64,000 nt of DNA from Tenacibaculum piscium. GTDB taxonomy: Bacteria > Bacteroidota > Bacteroidia > Flavobacteriales > Flavobacteriaceae. The position numbers and the translations under genes are program-made. The notes beneath the pieces are model-generated. The model had not been told where the DNA came from. It worked only from the letters and a program-made list of their open reading frames with translations, and did no database searches. Location of the stretch: NCBI RefSeq assembly GCF_021390715.1, contig NZ_JAJGWT010000001.1, forward strand, positions 67,839 to 131,838. The letters are read 5' to 3'. Every line of letters starts with the position of its first letter. Position 1 is the stretch's first letter. This document shows, piece after piece, positions 46,401-54,013 of the stretch.

Positions 46401-46458
46401 TAGAGCCATCAAAATTAAAGAAGCGAAAACAAACGAATCTGTTAGTACTAAAAACTAA
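43408..46458 (+). CDS. Large secreted TPR-repeat protein
   Basis: 1016 residues with a signal peptide (YLLFLIAFSTISTTIIAQ, cleaved about residue 28). The remainder is a string of more than 20 tetratricopeptide-like repeats (patterns AYxxxGxxYxxxxxYxxAIxxFxKVI), for example YYLGYAYYQQKNYEEAINNF and ALFQLATTYTTVNNTQKAQK, forming a superhelical scaffold in the periplasm. BamD- or YbgF-like repeats (KYPNSNYVPNVLLRQGLLYNN) occur in the second half, which hints at envelope assembly. Followed 83 bases later by an outer-membrane barrel gene on the same strand, a conserved pairing in this family. Exact partner unknown. Confidence 0.8.
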   Translation: MRFIYSKKSYYLLFLIAFSTISTTIIAQESELNIGVKSKYYQAIKLYNNKAYGAAQALFKEVYKNSESHKNIKADAHYYDAMCAIKQGQDDANEKVLAFVRNYPQNNKKEKAFLNVGNHYFANRKAAHALKWYQKVTINQLNKPERDELNYKMGYALLVSNYLKDAKEHFKTLLGSSVYGNDARYYFGYIAYKQENFGEAEDNLSQLANDATYKAKANYYILDISFKAGRFDKSIKIGEQLLTALKESKKNKKEEKEISQISKIVGESYFNLKKYEASIPYLKAYKGTNGKWKNTDYYYLGYAYYQQKNYEEAINNFNKIIDGSNKVAQNAYYHLGECYLESQKKMEALNAFKNASEMDFDAKITESAWLNYAKLSYELGNPYQSVPEVLKGFLAKYPNNTNANEISDLLITSFLYQQDYQGALTYLKNSKSAKNKNLVNEISLYRGIQLFNENKLLEATPHFEKATLSINEITRNKSIFWLAETDYTIGNYQNALNHFLQISNTDFKEAEKLPYHIAYTYFKLKNYQKSAEYFQQFLNTKLNDNNLNDDASNRLGDSFYASNKFSEAINSYQKVIEQGGVGADYAQYQTAMSYGFMGKNTQKIIAFKTLENQYPDSQLQDDALFQLATTYTTVNNTQKAQKTYENLLAKYPNSNYVPNVLLRQGLLYNNQNDKQKALQKYKEVVAKHPNSKEAKQAVSNVKNVYIDLGKVDEYATWVKNVLFINVTDADLDNATYQSAENKFLENKNQKAIIGFKKYLTAFPAGIHALNAHFYLAEAYNNTHQFKSAIPNYSYVIQQEKSEFTEIALTKLAKIYLEKEDWNNGITILEKLEKSANYPQNIIFAQSNLMKGYYQKENYNNAISYAEKVLATDKVATNITEDAKIIIARSAFKTNDFVTAEEYFYEVSRKATGELKAESLYYNAFFLNENKEYQASNKAVQNLIANYSSYKYWGVKSYIIMAKNYNALNDAYQATYILENIIKNFTEHKDITEEATSELRAIKIKEAKTNESVSTKN

Positions 46459-46541
46459 AATTCGTTCAAATTTATACTCGAAATTTTATACTCGGCAATT
46501 TATATTTAAAAAAAATAATTCAAAATTAATTCAAAAATTTA

Positions 46542-48407
46542 ATGATTAATTCAATGATTAATTTAATACAAAAATACTCAATACTACTTGTTTTATTCGT
46601 GATATCAATCGCAAATGCACAAGAAAAAAAACAAGAAAACAAACAGGAAAATAGACAAGAAAAAAATGCCATAAAAACAGATACCATCATAAAAACAGAA
46701 GTCGTAAATGTTGTTACTTCCTACGTTCCAAAAATTACAGATGCTTTTAAAATCAAACAAAAACCACAAATAGAACACACCAAAGAAACTCAAAAAAAAG
46801 CACTAGAATATACCATTTTTTCCGTACCCGTTGCCTCTACTTTTATCCCCAAAAGTGGCGTAATGAAAAAAATTGATTTAGGAAAAAAAGAAGAATTTTA
46901 TCCAAACTATTTCGCCTTAGGTTTCGCCAATAAAATGACTCCATTTTTTGAAGCATCTATTAGAAAAAATGAAAATTATGACAGCGAATTTGGTGCAGAT
47001 TTAAAATTTTTACTATCGTCAAATCCTATCGAAAATAGCCAGCTCAATAGCACATATTATACCATGGGTTTGAAATTATTTTATACCCAATACGAACGCT
47101 ATTACAACTGGAAAGCTGGAATTAATGCTTCTAGAAATAAACATAATTGGTACGGTTTACCTGAAAATATCAGCTTTACAGATGCCACAATTAGCCGTAT
47201 CGAACCCGAACAAGCATATAATTCAATCCATGTTTTTGGTGAAGTTATCTTTGATGATTCTTTTATTTCATCAGCAAACACAAAGGTTTCTTTATTTTCT
47301 GATATACTAAGCAGTAGTGAATTTGAATTTGATGCAGATGCAACCTTTAAATTCCCGTTAGATGTTATTTATCGTGATTTAAACGACTTGGAAATAAAAA
47401 CAACTCTTACGTATTTAGGAACTAAATTTGAAAAATCATATCTGAAATCAACAACAAATTCAAACAATTCAAACAATTCAGACGGATTAAAACACAGCTT
47501 TTTTACTTTTGGAATACATCCAAGTTACGAATTTTTAGCACACGATATTTCCGTGAAAATTGGAGCTAAAACATACTTTTCAATGGACATCGAAAATAGT
47601 CAAAATAATATTTTTGTATATCCTGATGTTGAAATTTCATATCCTATTGTAAAAGAATATCTAACCATCTTTTTGGGAGCTTCTGGAGATTTAAAAACCA
47701 ATTCGTATCAATCTTTAGCAAATGAAAATCCGTATATTTCACCCACGCAAAAACTCCTACAAACCAACGAAAAATACAATGCTTTTGCTGGGTTTAGAGG
47801 GAAATTACCCAATCAATTTAGTTATCATCTAAAAGCGAGTTATGCCGATATTGAAAATAACGCTTTTTCAAGCATACAGCAATCAAAATCGAATGGAAAA
47901 AATATCGCTGGAACAGATGCTTTCTCCTTCCTCGGATACGATTACGGAAACTCTTTTAATACCGAATATGACGATATTACAAAAGTTTCTTTCTTCGGTG
48001 AACTTGCTTTTGATGGCTTCAAAAATATGAGTTTAGGAATTAATGGACAATTCAACCAATTTACGCTTACCAACGAATTAGCACCTTGGAATACACCAGA
48101 AATAAAAGGAGAATTTTTTGCAACCTACAAAACTCATAAATGGTATGCTGGAACAAATTTATTCTTTGTCGGAGAACGAAAAGCAAAAGAATATAACGTA
48201 ATCCCTGAAACAACATTTAAAACAATCGATTTAGAAAGTTATTTCGATATTAATTTAAATGGAGGCTATCATATAAGCGATTCTTTTTCAGTATTTCTAC
48301 ATCTGAATAATATTTTAAATACGGATTACCAAAGATTTAATAATTTTAACGTACAAGGTTTTCAAGCAATGGGCGGATTAAGCTGGAAATTTGATGCACT
48401 TTTTTAA
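46542..48407 (+). CDS. Outer-membrane beta-barrel protein (TonB-receptor-like, no plug)
   Basis: 621 residues. Signal peptide ends at SIANAQ; then a Lys/Gln/Glu-rich linker (EKKQENKQENRQEKN) and a short VVNVVTSYVPKITDAFKIKQKP segment that resembles the start of a TonB-dependent receptor. No complete plug domain is seen. The rest is long alternating strands ending in LSWKFDALF, with a terminal Phe as needed for barrel assembly. Probably exported to the outer membrane with the TPR protein upstream as its partner. ATG at 46542 or 46554 could be the start. Confidence 0.72.
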   Translation: MINSMINLIQKYSILLVLFVISIANAQEKKQENKQENRQEKNAIKTDTIIKTEVVNVVTSYVPKITDAFKIKQKPQIEHTKETQKKALEYTIFSVPVASTFIPKSGVMKKIDLGKKEEFYPNYFALGFANKMTPFFEASIRKNENYDSEFGADLKFLLSSNPIENSQLNSTYYTMGLKLFYTQYERYYNWKAGINASRNKHNWYGLPENISFTDATISRIEPEQAYNSIHVFGEVIFDDSFISSANTKVSLFSDILSSSEFEFDADATFKFPLDVIYRDLNDLEIKTTLTYLGTKFEKSYLKSTTNSNNSNNSDGLKHSFFTFGIHPSYEFLAHDISVKIGAKTYFSMDIENSQNNIFVYPDVEISYPIVKEYLTIFLGASGDLKTNSYQSLANENPYISPTQKLLQTNEKYNAFAGFRGKLPNQFSYHLKASYADIENNAFSSIQQSKSNGKNIAGTDAFSFLGYDYGNSFNTEYDDITKVSFFGELAFDGFKNMSLGINGQFNQFTLTNELAPWNTPEIKGEFFATYKTHKWYAGTNLFFVGERKAKEYNVIPETTFKTIDLESYFDINLNGGYHISDSFSVFLHLNNILNTDYQRFNNFNVQGFQAMGGLSWKFDALF

Positions 48408-48433
48408 AAAAAATATATTTTAACTATAAAAAT

Positions 48434-48460
48434 GCATCTTTTTAAGGTTTTTAACGTCTA
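48434..48460 (+). promoter_or_regulatory. Candidate ECF-type promoter of the metallothionein/sigZ unit
   Basis: GCATC (48434-48438), 16 bases, CGTCTA (48455-48460). A GTC-type -10 with 16-base spacing is the usual ECF sigma layout, and transcription would begin about 20 bases before the metallothionein ATG. No TAnnTTTG box is seen. Could be recognised by SigZ itself, which is encoded 200 bases downstream. Confidence 0.45.
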
Positions 48461-48486
48461 TTATATGAACTTTAAAACCAAAAATT

Positions 48487-48591
48487 ATGAACCATAAAAA
48501 TCAATGTACGTGTAATTGCGAAGGATGTAAAACAGGAAATTGCTTAAATTGTACCTGTGAAAATTGTACTTGTAATCATTGTAATTGCTAA
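48487..48591 (+). CDS. Metallothionein-like 34-residue Cys-rich peptide
   Basis: 34 residues with 11 cysteines (positions 7, 9, 11, 14, 19, 22, 24, 27, 29, 32, 34). They follow CxC and CxxC spacing, for example CTCNCEGCK and CENCTCNHCNC, and the rest is small and polar (Asn, Thr, Lys, Glu). Two His (3 and 31) could add ligands. This is the composition of a metallothionein that wraps a few soft metal ions (Cu, Zn, Cd). No signal peptide. It stands 81 bases before a SigZ-type sigma factor on the same strand and behind a candidate ECF promoter. Known bacterial metallothioneins (SmtA, MymT) are not obvious relatives. Confidence 0.75.
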   Translation: MNHKNQCTCNCEGCKTGNCLNCTCENCTCNHCNC

Positions 48592-48622
48592 AATTTACTA
48601 GCATACAAAATGTATAAAATAT

Positions 48623-48660
48623 AACAGTAATTATTTTTCATTAAATAATTACTGTTTTTA
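48623..48660 (+). terminator. Hairpin between the metallothionein gene and sigZ
   Basis: AACAGTAATTATTT (48623-48636), loop TTCATT, AAATAATTACTGTT (48643-48656), then TTTA: 14-bp perfect stem and T run. It ends only 16 bases before the sigZ ATG, so sigZ must be reached by read-through or have a promoter overlapping the hairpin. Confidence 0.8.
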
Positions 48661-48672
48661 TTTCAGAAAAAA

Positions 48673-49260
48673 ATGACCAAAAAACAAGCCAAAATAGCAA
48701 CCGTAACATCAGAATTAACAACCAATTATATTTGGAAAAAATATAGTGACGACCTTAAATATTTTATCTTAAGTAACGTTAAAAATGCCAGCAATACTGA
48801 CGATATCCTACAAGATACGTTCATTAAAATACACACCAAAATAAACACCCTAAAAGATACTACAAAACTCAAATCATGGGTTTTTAGCATTGCCCGAAAT
48901 TCAATACTCGATTATTTTAAAAATAACAATAAAACATTCGAATTTGCCAATTTCGAAACCTCTACAAATATAAAATCCGCAGAAATACACACCGCTAAAG
49001 ATTGTTTAGAAGGTATCTTAAAAAATCTACCTAAAAAATATCGAATCCCTTTACTTTTATCAGATATACAAGGCGTAAAACAACAAGAAATTGCCGATAC
49101 TTTACAACAAAGTTTATCAACAACAAAATCGCAAATTCAAAGAGGTCGCAAAATGATAACGAAAGGTTTTATCGATTGTTGCGGATTTGTAACAAACGAA
49201 AATGGCAAATTAGTGGGCGAAATTAAAGATAAAAAAGATTGTAAAATCTGTAATTTATAA
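48673..49260 (+). CDS. sigZ: ECF-type sigma factor of the SigZ group
   Basis: 195 residues. Region 2 (about 12-85, YILSNVKNASNTDDILQDTFIKIHTKI...LKSWVFSIARNSILDYF) and region 4 (about 105-160, LPKKYRIPLLLSDIQGVKQQEIADTLQQSLSTTKSQIQRGRKMI) are present. After them comes a Cys-bearing tail: Cys169-Cys170 and Cys190-x-x-Cys193, which could bind metal or sense redox in place of an anti-sigma factor; none is encoded nearby. Directs RNA polymerase to its own promoters. Lies behind the metallothionein-like gene and a strong hairpin, so regulation by read-through is likely. Confidence 0.83.
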   Translation: MTKKQAKIATVTSELTTNYIWKKYSDDLKYFILSNVKNASNTDDILQDTFIKIHTKINTLKDTTKLKSWVFSIARNSILDYFKNNNKTFEFANFETSTNIKSAEIHTAKDCLEGILKNLPKKYRIPLLLSDIQGVKQQEIADTLQQSLSTTKSQIQRGRKMITKGFIDCCGFVTNENGKLVGEIKDKKDCKICNL

Positions 49261-49268
49261 CCTGTAAT

Positions 49269-49796
49269 TTATTTGACAAATCGCTTCTTTAAACCATCGA
49301 TAATAATAGCGTGGTCTTGCTTGTCGTGAAGCCCTGAAACCGATACAATAGCAACCATTCCCACATTTTTAACAAAAATAGGAATCGAACCGCCTCGAGC
49401 TAAATATTCCTTCGAATCTAAGGCAAAAGTGCCATTTAACGTCATTTTTCCTTTCTTTAATTGATGTTTTACACTCAATGAACTTTCTTCAAAATTTTTA
49501 ACAACATTCGCTTTACGGCGTAACCAATTCAGCTTATCGGCAGGTAAATTATCATCAACATATAAAAATATCGTGTAATTTAATCGCTCGATTTTTACCG
49601 CAACACGCTGTTGGCGTTCTTTGGCTAAATCTACAATCGCCATACCGATTTCAAGCCCTACTCGATTACTAAAACTCTCTAATTCTATTTTTTTAATGAT
49701 GTTATCATCTTCATTTTTAGGCAATTTTTCAAGGTTTTTTTGAGAATATACATTGGTCAATATTCCAAAAATAATTATGATAATAATTTTTTTCAT
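49269..49796 (-). CDS. Secreted UPF0303/HbpS-like haem-associated protein
   Basis: 175 residues. N-terminal signal peptide (IIIIIIFGILTNVYS), then a domain of the HbpS/GlcG-like fold related to UPF0303: RKANVVKNFEESSLSVKH, GTFALDSKEYLARGGSIPIFVKNVGMVAIVSVSGLHDKQDHAIIIDGL. Most members are cytoplasmic, about 160 residues; the exported form is uncommon. HbpS binds haem and signals redox state, but the role here is inferred only. Convergent with sigZ, with 8 bases between stops. Confidence 0.7.
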   Translation of the reverse strand: MKKIIIIIIFGILTNVYSQKNLEKLPKNEDDNIIKKIELESFSNRVGLEIGMAIVDLAKERQQRVAVKIERLNYTIFLYVDDNLPADKLNWLRRKANVVKNFEESSLSVKHQLKKGKMTLNGTFALDSKEYLARGGSIPIFVKNVGMVAIVSVSGLHDKQDHAIIIDGLKKRFVK

Positions 49797-49855
49797 CTTA
49801 ATGGATTTCTTTACTATTTTTATGTTGCAAAGTACAAAAAACTACAAAAATAGTC

Positions 49856-52800
49856 TTAACTATTCTCTACAATCGCAATTTCAGCATCGGTTAAATTGTA
49901 TAATTTATAAACCATCGCATCAATTTCTGTATCGGTTTGATTTATTTGTGTTTTTAACGCCTGAGCTTCGGCTTTTTTTACCATAAAAACATCCATCCAA
50001 TCCATTTCATCTAGTTTTGTAAGTACGGGAATTATTGGCTGTTCGTTTTTTACAAGTTCTTTATTATTGCTTTTTATCGCCTTGTTGAGTTCTTTTATAA
50101 AATCGCCAAATTCTAAATCGTGCCAGTTTTGAAGCTTTTTTGATAACTTTTCTAATTGAAATTTTTGCTTTAGATAGTTTTGGAAATTGTTAGATGTTAA
50201 ATTATTTTTATTTGATAAATTAATTAATTTTTCTGATAAGACAGATAATTCTAAATCTATATTGTTAAAATTATTTGAAATTGGAATTGTTGTTATTTTA
50301 TCTCTTCTAAAATCGTAAAAACCACCTTGTAATGTTGTACAAATATTTTTCAAATAAAAGAATACAAGTTTAGAATTTAAAAAAGCTAATAATGATTTTG
50401 AGTCAGTAGAAATAAAGAAATTATTATCTAACAAAAAAACCTCTCCTTTTTCATCAAGATAAAAATTACCTCTATTATTTATTCTTGGATATATAATTTT
50501 AGGCTGTTGCATTTCTTCATAGTAAGCACAAGCTCTCAAATTCCAATAATTAACACCTTGGTCATATCTTTTTATTAATACATCTTTATAATTATCTAAC
50601 TCTTCTTTTATATCTGGAAAATCATTAAGAATATCTAAATCATATCCTGTAAATAATAAATATTTATCTTGAAAATTAAATGTATTTCTTTTTACTTCTT
50701 TACCTGTAGCTAAAACCTTTATTTGTTCTTTATTTTTAAAGTTTTTAGTTATTAATTCTTCTCGCTTTTCTGAATCAATTGTAAAAGCTTCATTTCTCCC
50801 TGTTGTTAAACCCCTAAATACTTTTTTATCAACAAAATCGCCTAAACTTATAGAATCTTTTTTTATTTTTTCTAAAAGTTTAAATGAAGTAATATCAATA
50901 AAATTCCACATTTCATCAGTTAAAGAATCACAAGAAACTAAATGTTTTTTATTTTCTAAAGTGATAATTGGGTCGTCCGTATTATCTCTTTTATTAATTT
51001 CAGAAAACAAAAATGTTTTTGCTTTATTATCCGATTTTTTATTTAAAATATAAATAATTGGATACGTAGTTGCATCGGCAAAAACAGGATAATCATCAAA
51101 ATCTAACAATAATTCTAAATTAGCATCTTCCTTCATAACCTTTCTTATATTTTTCCCATAAGTGGCTTTTAGAAATTTATTAGGCAGAATAAATGAAAAC
51201 AAACCTTTTTCATTCATTAAATTAATACCTTTTTCAATAAAATAAGTATATAAATCGGCTACACTATTATAGCATTTATAATTTTTTTCTAAATAAGGTT
51301 TTATCTCTTTAAATAATTCTTGTCTAACATACGGCGGATTTCCAATAATCACATCAAAACCGCCATTTTCAAATATTTGAGGAAACTCATTTTCCCATTT
51401 AAAGGCTTTATCTCTTGCAACGGTTTTACTATCAATTAAAGAATTTCCACATTTAATATTGCTATTTAAGTTGTTTAATTTTCGTCTAGGTTGTGCGGTT
51501 CTTAGCCAGAGAGAAAGTTTCGCAATTTCTACGGATTCTTCGTTTAAATCGACTCCAAAAATATTATTTTCAAGGATTTTATTTTCAATATCAGGAAATA
51601 CAAAACCACCGCCTAAAAGTTTGGTTTTTAGTTCGTCAATATAGGTGTGTTCTTTAATTAAAAAATCTAAAGCTTGGTTTAAAAATGCTCCCGAACCACA
51701 AGCGGGGTCGCAAATAGTCAGTTTTAATAACCAATCTCGATAAACATCTAAGAACGAAACTAATTTAATAATCGTTGTTTTATTTCTGTTTTTTCGTCCT
51801 TTAAAATAGTCATCTTCTTTGATACCAAGTTCTGTTTTCTTTTCGGTACAAAGTTTACCAACGGTATTATCTACAATATATTTTGTGATGTATTTTGGCG
51901 TATAAAAAACGCCATCTTTTTTACGTTTACTTGTTTGTTTATCAAAATTTGAACCTTGAATTTCAGCATTTACACTTTCAATTTCATTTAATGAATTTTC
52001 AAAAATATGTCCTAAAATATTTACATCAACTTGGCTATCAAAATCATATTCCGATAATTTTTTAGTATGTTTATACAGTAAAGTATCATCTAAAATAAGC
52101 GAATCTAAAACGGCATCAGGTTTAAAAAGTCCGCCATTATAAGCGAAAATTTCGGCTTTTTTGTCTGTTCCTTCTCTACCAGTATCTAAATATTTAAAAT
52201 ACAGTTTAAAGCGATTATATAACGGAACTTCAACATCTAAATCTTTTAATTTATCCCAATTTTCAAGGATTTGAAGTGTTGAATTTGGCGGTAATAAACC
52301 TCTATCTTCGGCAAAGAAAATAAACAGAAATCTATCAATTAATTTTTGCGATTTTTTAAACAGACTAAGTTTGATATTTTTATTAATGCTATCAATATTT
52401 TCTTTTTCCTGTTCGGTTCTAAAAACAGGATTCTTTAAATTCTGTTTTATTAAATCTCTATATAATTCTCTTTTAAAAAGCGAATAATCGTTATAAAATT
52501 CTTTCGTAATTTGTTCTTCTTTAACTACGGATGCTTCTTTAATTTTTAAAGGAATATTATTTATGATATTATCTTTATGCAAGCACAAATACAAGAATTG
52601 AAACTGTTCTTTAGTAAGTTCAAAAAGATTAAATTCTTCAAATTCGGTGGCATCGTTTATATAGAATCGTAATTTTTCAAAATTGGAAGTAATTACATAA
52701 ACACAGCCTTTCTGATTTGCTTTATAATCAAAAGCTTGTTTTCTGATGCTTTCTAAATCCTTGGTTTTCGTGCCTTTTAATTCGATAACGGCAATAGCAA

Positions 52801-53086
52801 TATTATCGTTTAAAATTGCGCCATCTGCTTTTCGTGCATTTGTTTGATTTTTATATTCGGCAACTAGGTTAAAATCGGCATTTGGTTTTAGGGTATAATC
52901 TAAAATAGTAACAAATAATTCCGTTAAAAAAATACCTTGATATTCTTCTTCTTTTGAGCTTCTGATATTTTCTTGTATGGTAGGATTTAGAAAATACTTT
53001 GTGTATTTTTTGTAGGCTTTTTCTACAATTTCTTTTTCTTGAAGTTTGAGATGTTTTTTTAATACGGATTTTTGAAATAACGACAT
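49856..53086 (-). CDS. Type IIG restriction-modification enzyme (single-chain nuclease plus m6A methylase)
   Basis: 1076 residues. N-terminal PD-(D/E)xK-like nuclease: ADGAILNDNIAIAVIELKGTK, with the acidic and ExK residues near 90-100. A helical connector precedes an N6-adenine methylase: motif I TICDPACGSGAFLNQAL (about 455) and motif IV IIGNPPYVRQE (about 580). The C-terminal third (about 740-1030) is a TaqI-like target-recognition domain followed by a helical bundle. This is the Eco57I-type architecture, cutting at a distance from an asymmetric site. PglX of BREX has a similar methylase, but no other BREX genes are near, and the N-terminal nuclease argues for type IIG. Frame looks intact. 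Repeats border its promoter side. Confidence 0.82.
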   Translation of the reverse strand: MSLFQKSVLKKHLKLQEKEIVEKAYKKYTKYFLNPTIQENIRSSKEEEYQGIFLTELFVTILDYTLKPNADFNLVAEYKNQTNARKADGAILNDNIAIAVIELKGTKTKDLESIRKQAFDYKANQKGCVYVITSNFEKLRFYINDATEFEEFNLFELTKEQFQFLYLCLHKDNIINNIPLKIKEASVVKEEQITKEFYNDYSLFKRELYRDLIKQNLKNPVFRTEQEKENIDSINKNIKLSLFKKSQKLIDRFLFIFFAEDRGLLPPNSTLQILENWDKLKDLDVEVPLYNRFKLYFKYLDTGREGTDKKAEIFAYNGGLFKPDAVLDSLILDDTLLYKHTKKLSEYDFDSQVDVNILGHIFENSLNEIESVNAEIQGSNFDKQTSKRKKDGVFYTPKYITKYIVDNTVGKLCTEKKTELGIKEDDYFKGRKNRNKTTIIKLVSFLDVYRDWLLKLTICDPACGSGAFLNQALDFLIKEHTYIDELKTKLLGGGFVFPDIENKILENNIFGVDLNEESVEIAKLSLWLRTAQPRRKLNNLNSNIKCGNSLIDSKTVARDKAFKWENEFPQIFENGGFDVIIGNPPYVRQELFKEIKPYLEKNYKCYNSVADLYTYFIEKGINLMNEKGLFSFILPNKFLKATYGKNIRKVMKEDANLELLLDFDDYPVFADATTYPIIYILNKKSDNKAKTFLFSEINKRDNTDDPIITLENKKHLVSCDSLTDEMWNFIDITSFKLLEKIKKDSISLGDFVDKKVFRGLTTGRNEAFTIDSEKREELITKNFKNKEQIKVLATGKEVKRNTFNFQDKYLLFTGYDLDILNDFPDIKEELDNYKDVLIKRYDQGVNYWNLRACAYYEEMQQPKIIYPRINNRGNFYLDEKGEVFLLDNNFFISTDSKSLLAFLNSKLVFFYLKNICTTLQGGFYDFRRDKITTIPISNNFNNIDLELSVLSEKLINLSNKNNLTSNNFQNYLKQKFQLEKLSKKLQNWHDLEFGDFIKELNKAIKSNNKELVKNEQPIIPVLTKLDEMDWMDVFMVKKAEAQALKTQINQTDTEIDAMVYKLYNLTDAEIAIVENS

Positions 53087-53259
53087 TTATAGCTTTTTTT
53101 ATTGCTGATAAATTTACTTTAAAAAAGTTGTATCGAAAATTTTTTTAGTGTTGAAAATGATAAAAATAAAATAATGATTTTTTCAATAATAAAGTCGATG
53201 AAAAATATGGGCGAATAAATTTCCAAAAAAGGGCAGATATATTTACAAAAAGGATAGAC

Positions 53260-53512
53260 GGATTTCAAAAAAAAAGTGGGGCAGACACATAGGTCTGCCC
53301 CTACATCGATAATCCGTAGGGGCGAACCTATGTGTTCGCCCAACCTATGTGTTCGCCCAACCTATGTATTCGCCCAATCTGTGTGTTTGCAAAACAGAGC
53401 AGATGGATTTCAAAAAAAAAGTGGGGGCAGACACATAGGTCTGCCCCTACATTGATAATCCGTAGGGGCGAACCTATGTGTTCGCCCAACCTATGTATTC
53501 GCCCAACATATG
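53260..53512. repeat. Palindromic intergenic repeat block, two large copies
   Basis: Two direct copies, about 145 bases apart, of a unit made of GGATTTCAAAAAAAAAGTG, the hairpin GGGGCAGAC-acata-GGTCTGCCCC, AATCCGTAG, the hairpin GGGCGAAC-ctatgt-GTTCGCCC and further CAACCTATGT(G/A)TTCGCC copies. The GTAGGGGCGAACC... word is known to me as a widespread bacterial intergenic palindrome. Fills the 540-base spacer between the type IIG gene and the tRNA cluster. Confidence 0.8.
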
Positions 53513-53595
53513 TATTTACCCAATCTATCTATTTAAAACTAAGAAACAACAAAATTGCTGACACATTTGCTGACACAGAAAACATTTAAACAACA

Positions 53596-53623
53596 AAAAA
53601 CCTTACTATTTCTAGTAAGGTTT
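53596..53623 (-). terminator. Terminator of the tRNA cluster
   Basis: AAACCTTACTA-tttc-TAGTAAGGTTT, placed just after tRNA-Arg(TCT) on the minus strand. Confidence 0.8.
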
Positions 53624-53626
53624 AAG

Positions 53627-53700
53627 TGAGCCCTGGAGGATTCGAACCTCCGACCGCCTCCTTAGAAGGGAGGTGCTCTATCCAGCTGAGCTAAGAGCCC
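53627..53700 (-). tRNA. tRNA-Arg (anticodon TCT)
   Basis: 74 bases on the minus strand: GGGCTCT acceptor, D arm GCTC...GAGC, anticodon stem CCTCC/GGAGG with loop CTTCTAA giving TCT, T arm GGAGGTTCGAATCCTCC, discriminator A. Reads AGA/AGG. CCA not encoded. Last of three co-oriented tRNAs. Confidence 0.95.
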
Positions 53701-53731
53701 GTAGTTTTTAAAGTTGCTACGTACAACTGTG

Positions 53732-53806
53732 TCGGGGTGGCAGGATTCGAACCTGCGACCTCCTCGTCCCAAACGAGGCGCGATGACCGGGCTACGCTAC
53801 ACCCCG
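53732..53806 (-). tRNA. tRNA-Pro (anticodon TGG)
   Basis: 75 bases on the minus strand: CGGGGTG acceptor pairs with CACCCCG, discriminator A; anticodon stem CTCGT/ACGAG, loop TTTGGGA giving TGG; T arm GCAGGTTCGAATCCTGC. Middle of the cluster. Confidence 0.95.
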
Positions 53807-53823
53807 ATTAGTCATCTTAATTG

Positions 53824-53907
53824 CGGAGAGACAGGGACTCGAACCCTGGCGACAGTCACCCGTCGACAGATTAGCAATCTGCTCCATTACCACTCTGGCA
53901 CCTCTCC
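53824..53907 (-). tRNA. tRNA-Ser (anticodon GCT)
   Basis: 84 bases on the minus strand with a long variable arm (CGACGGGTGACTGTCG), as expected for serine. Acceptor GGAGAGG/TCTCTCC, discriminator G; anticodon stem CAGAT/ATCTG, loop TGCTA centred on GCT; T arm CAGGGTTCGAGTCCCTG. Reads AGC/AGU. First of the cluster. Confidence 0.95.
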
Positions 53908-54013
53908 TAATTTAATAACTGTTATAAATAACAACCTTAAATTGCGAGTGCAAATCTACATCTAATTAAAAGATTTCACAAGCTTTTTTTTATTTTTTTT
54001 CGTTTTTTTTTCA

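Noticed and set aside
49856-53086. A BREX or DISARM system around the methylase
   Set aside because: No brxA/B/C, pglZ or drm genes are next to it; the N-terminal nuclease fits a stand-alone type IIG enzyme.
53332-53589. An 85-codon open frame with repeated QPMCSPNLCIRP-like segments
   Set aside because: It is the translation of the palindromic repeat block, with no start context or homology; not a gene.
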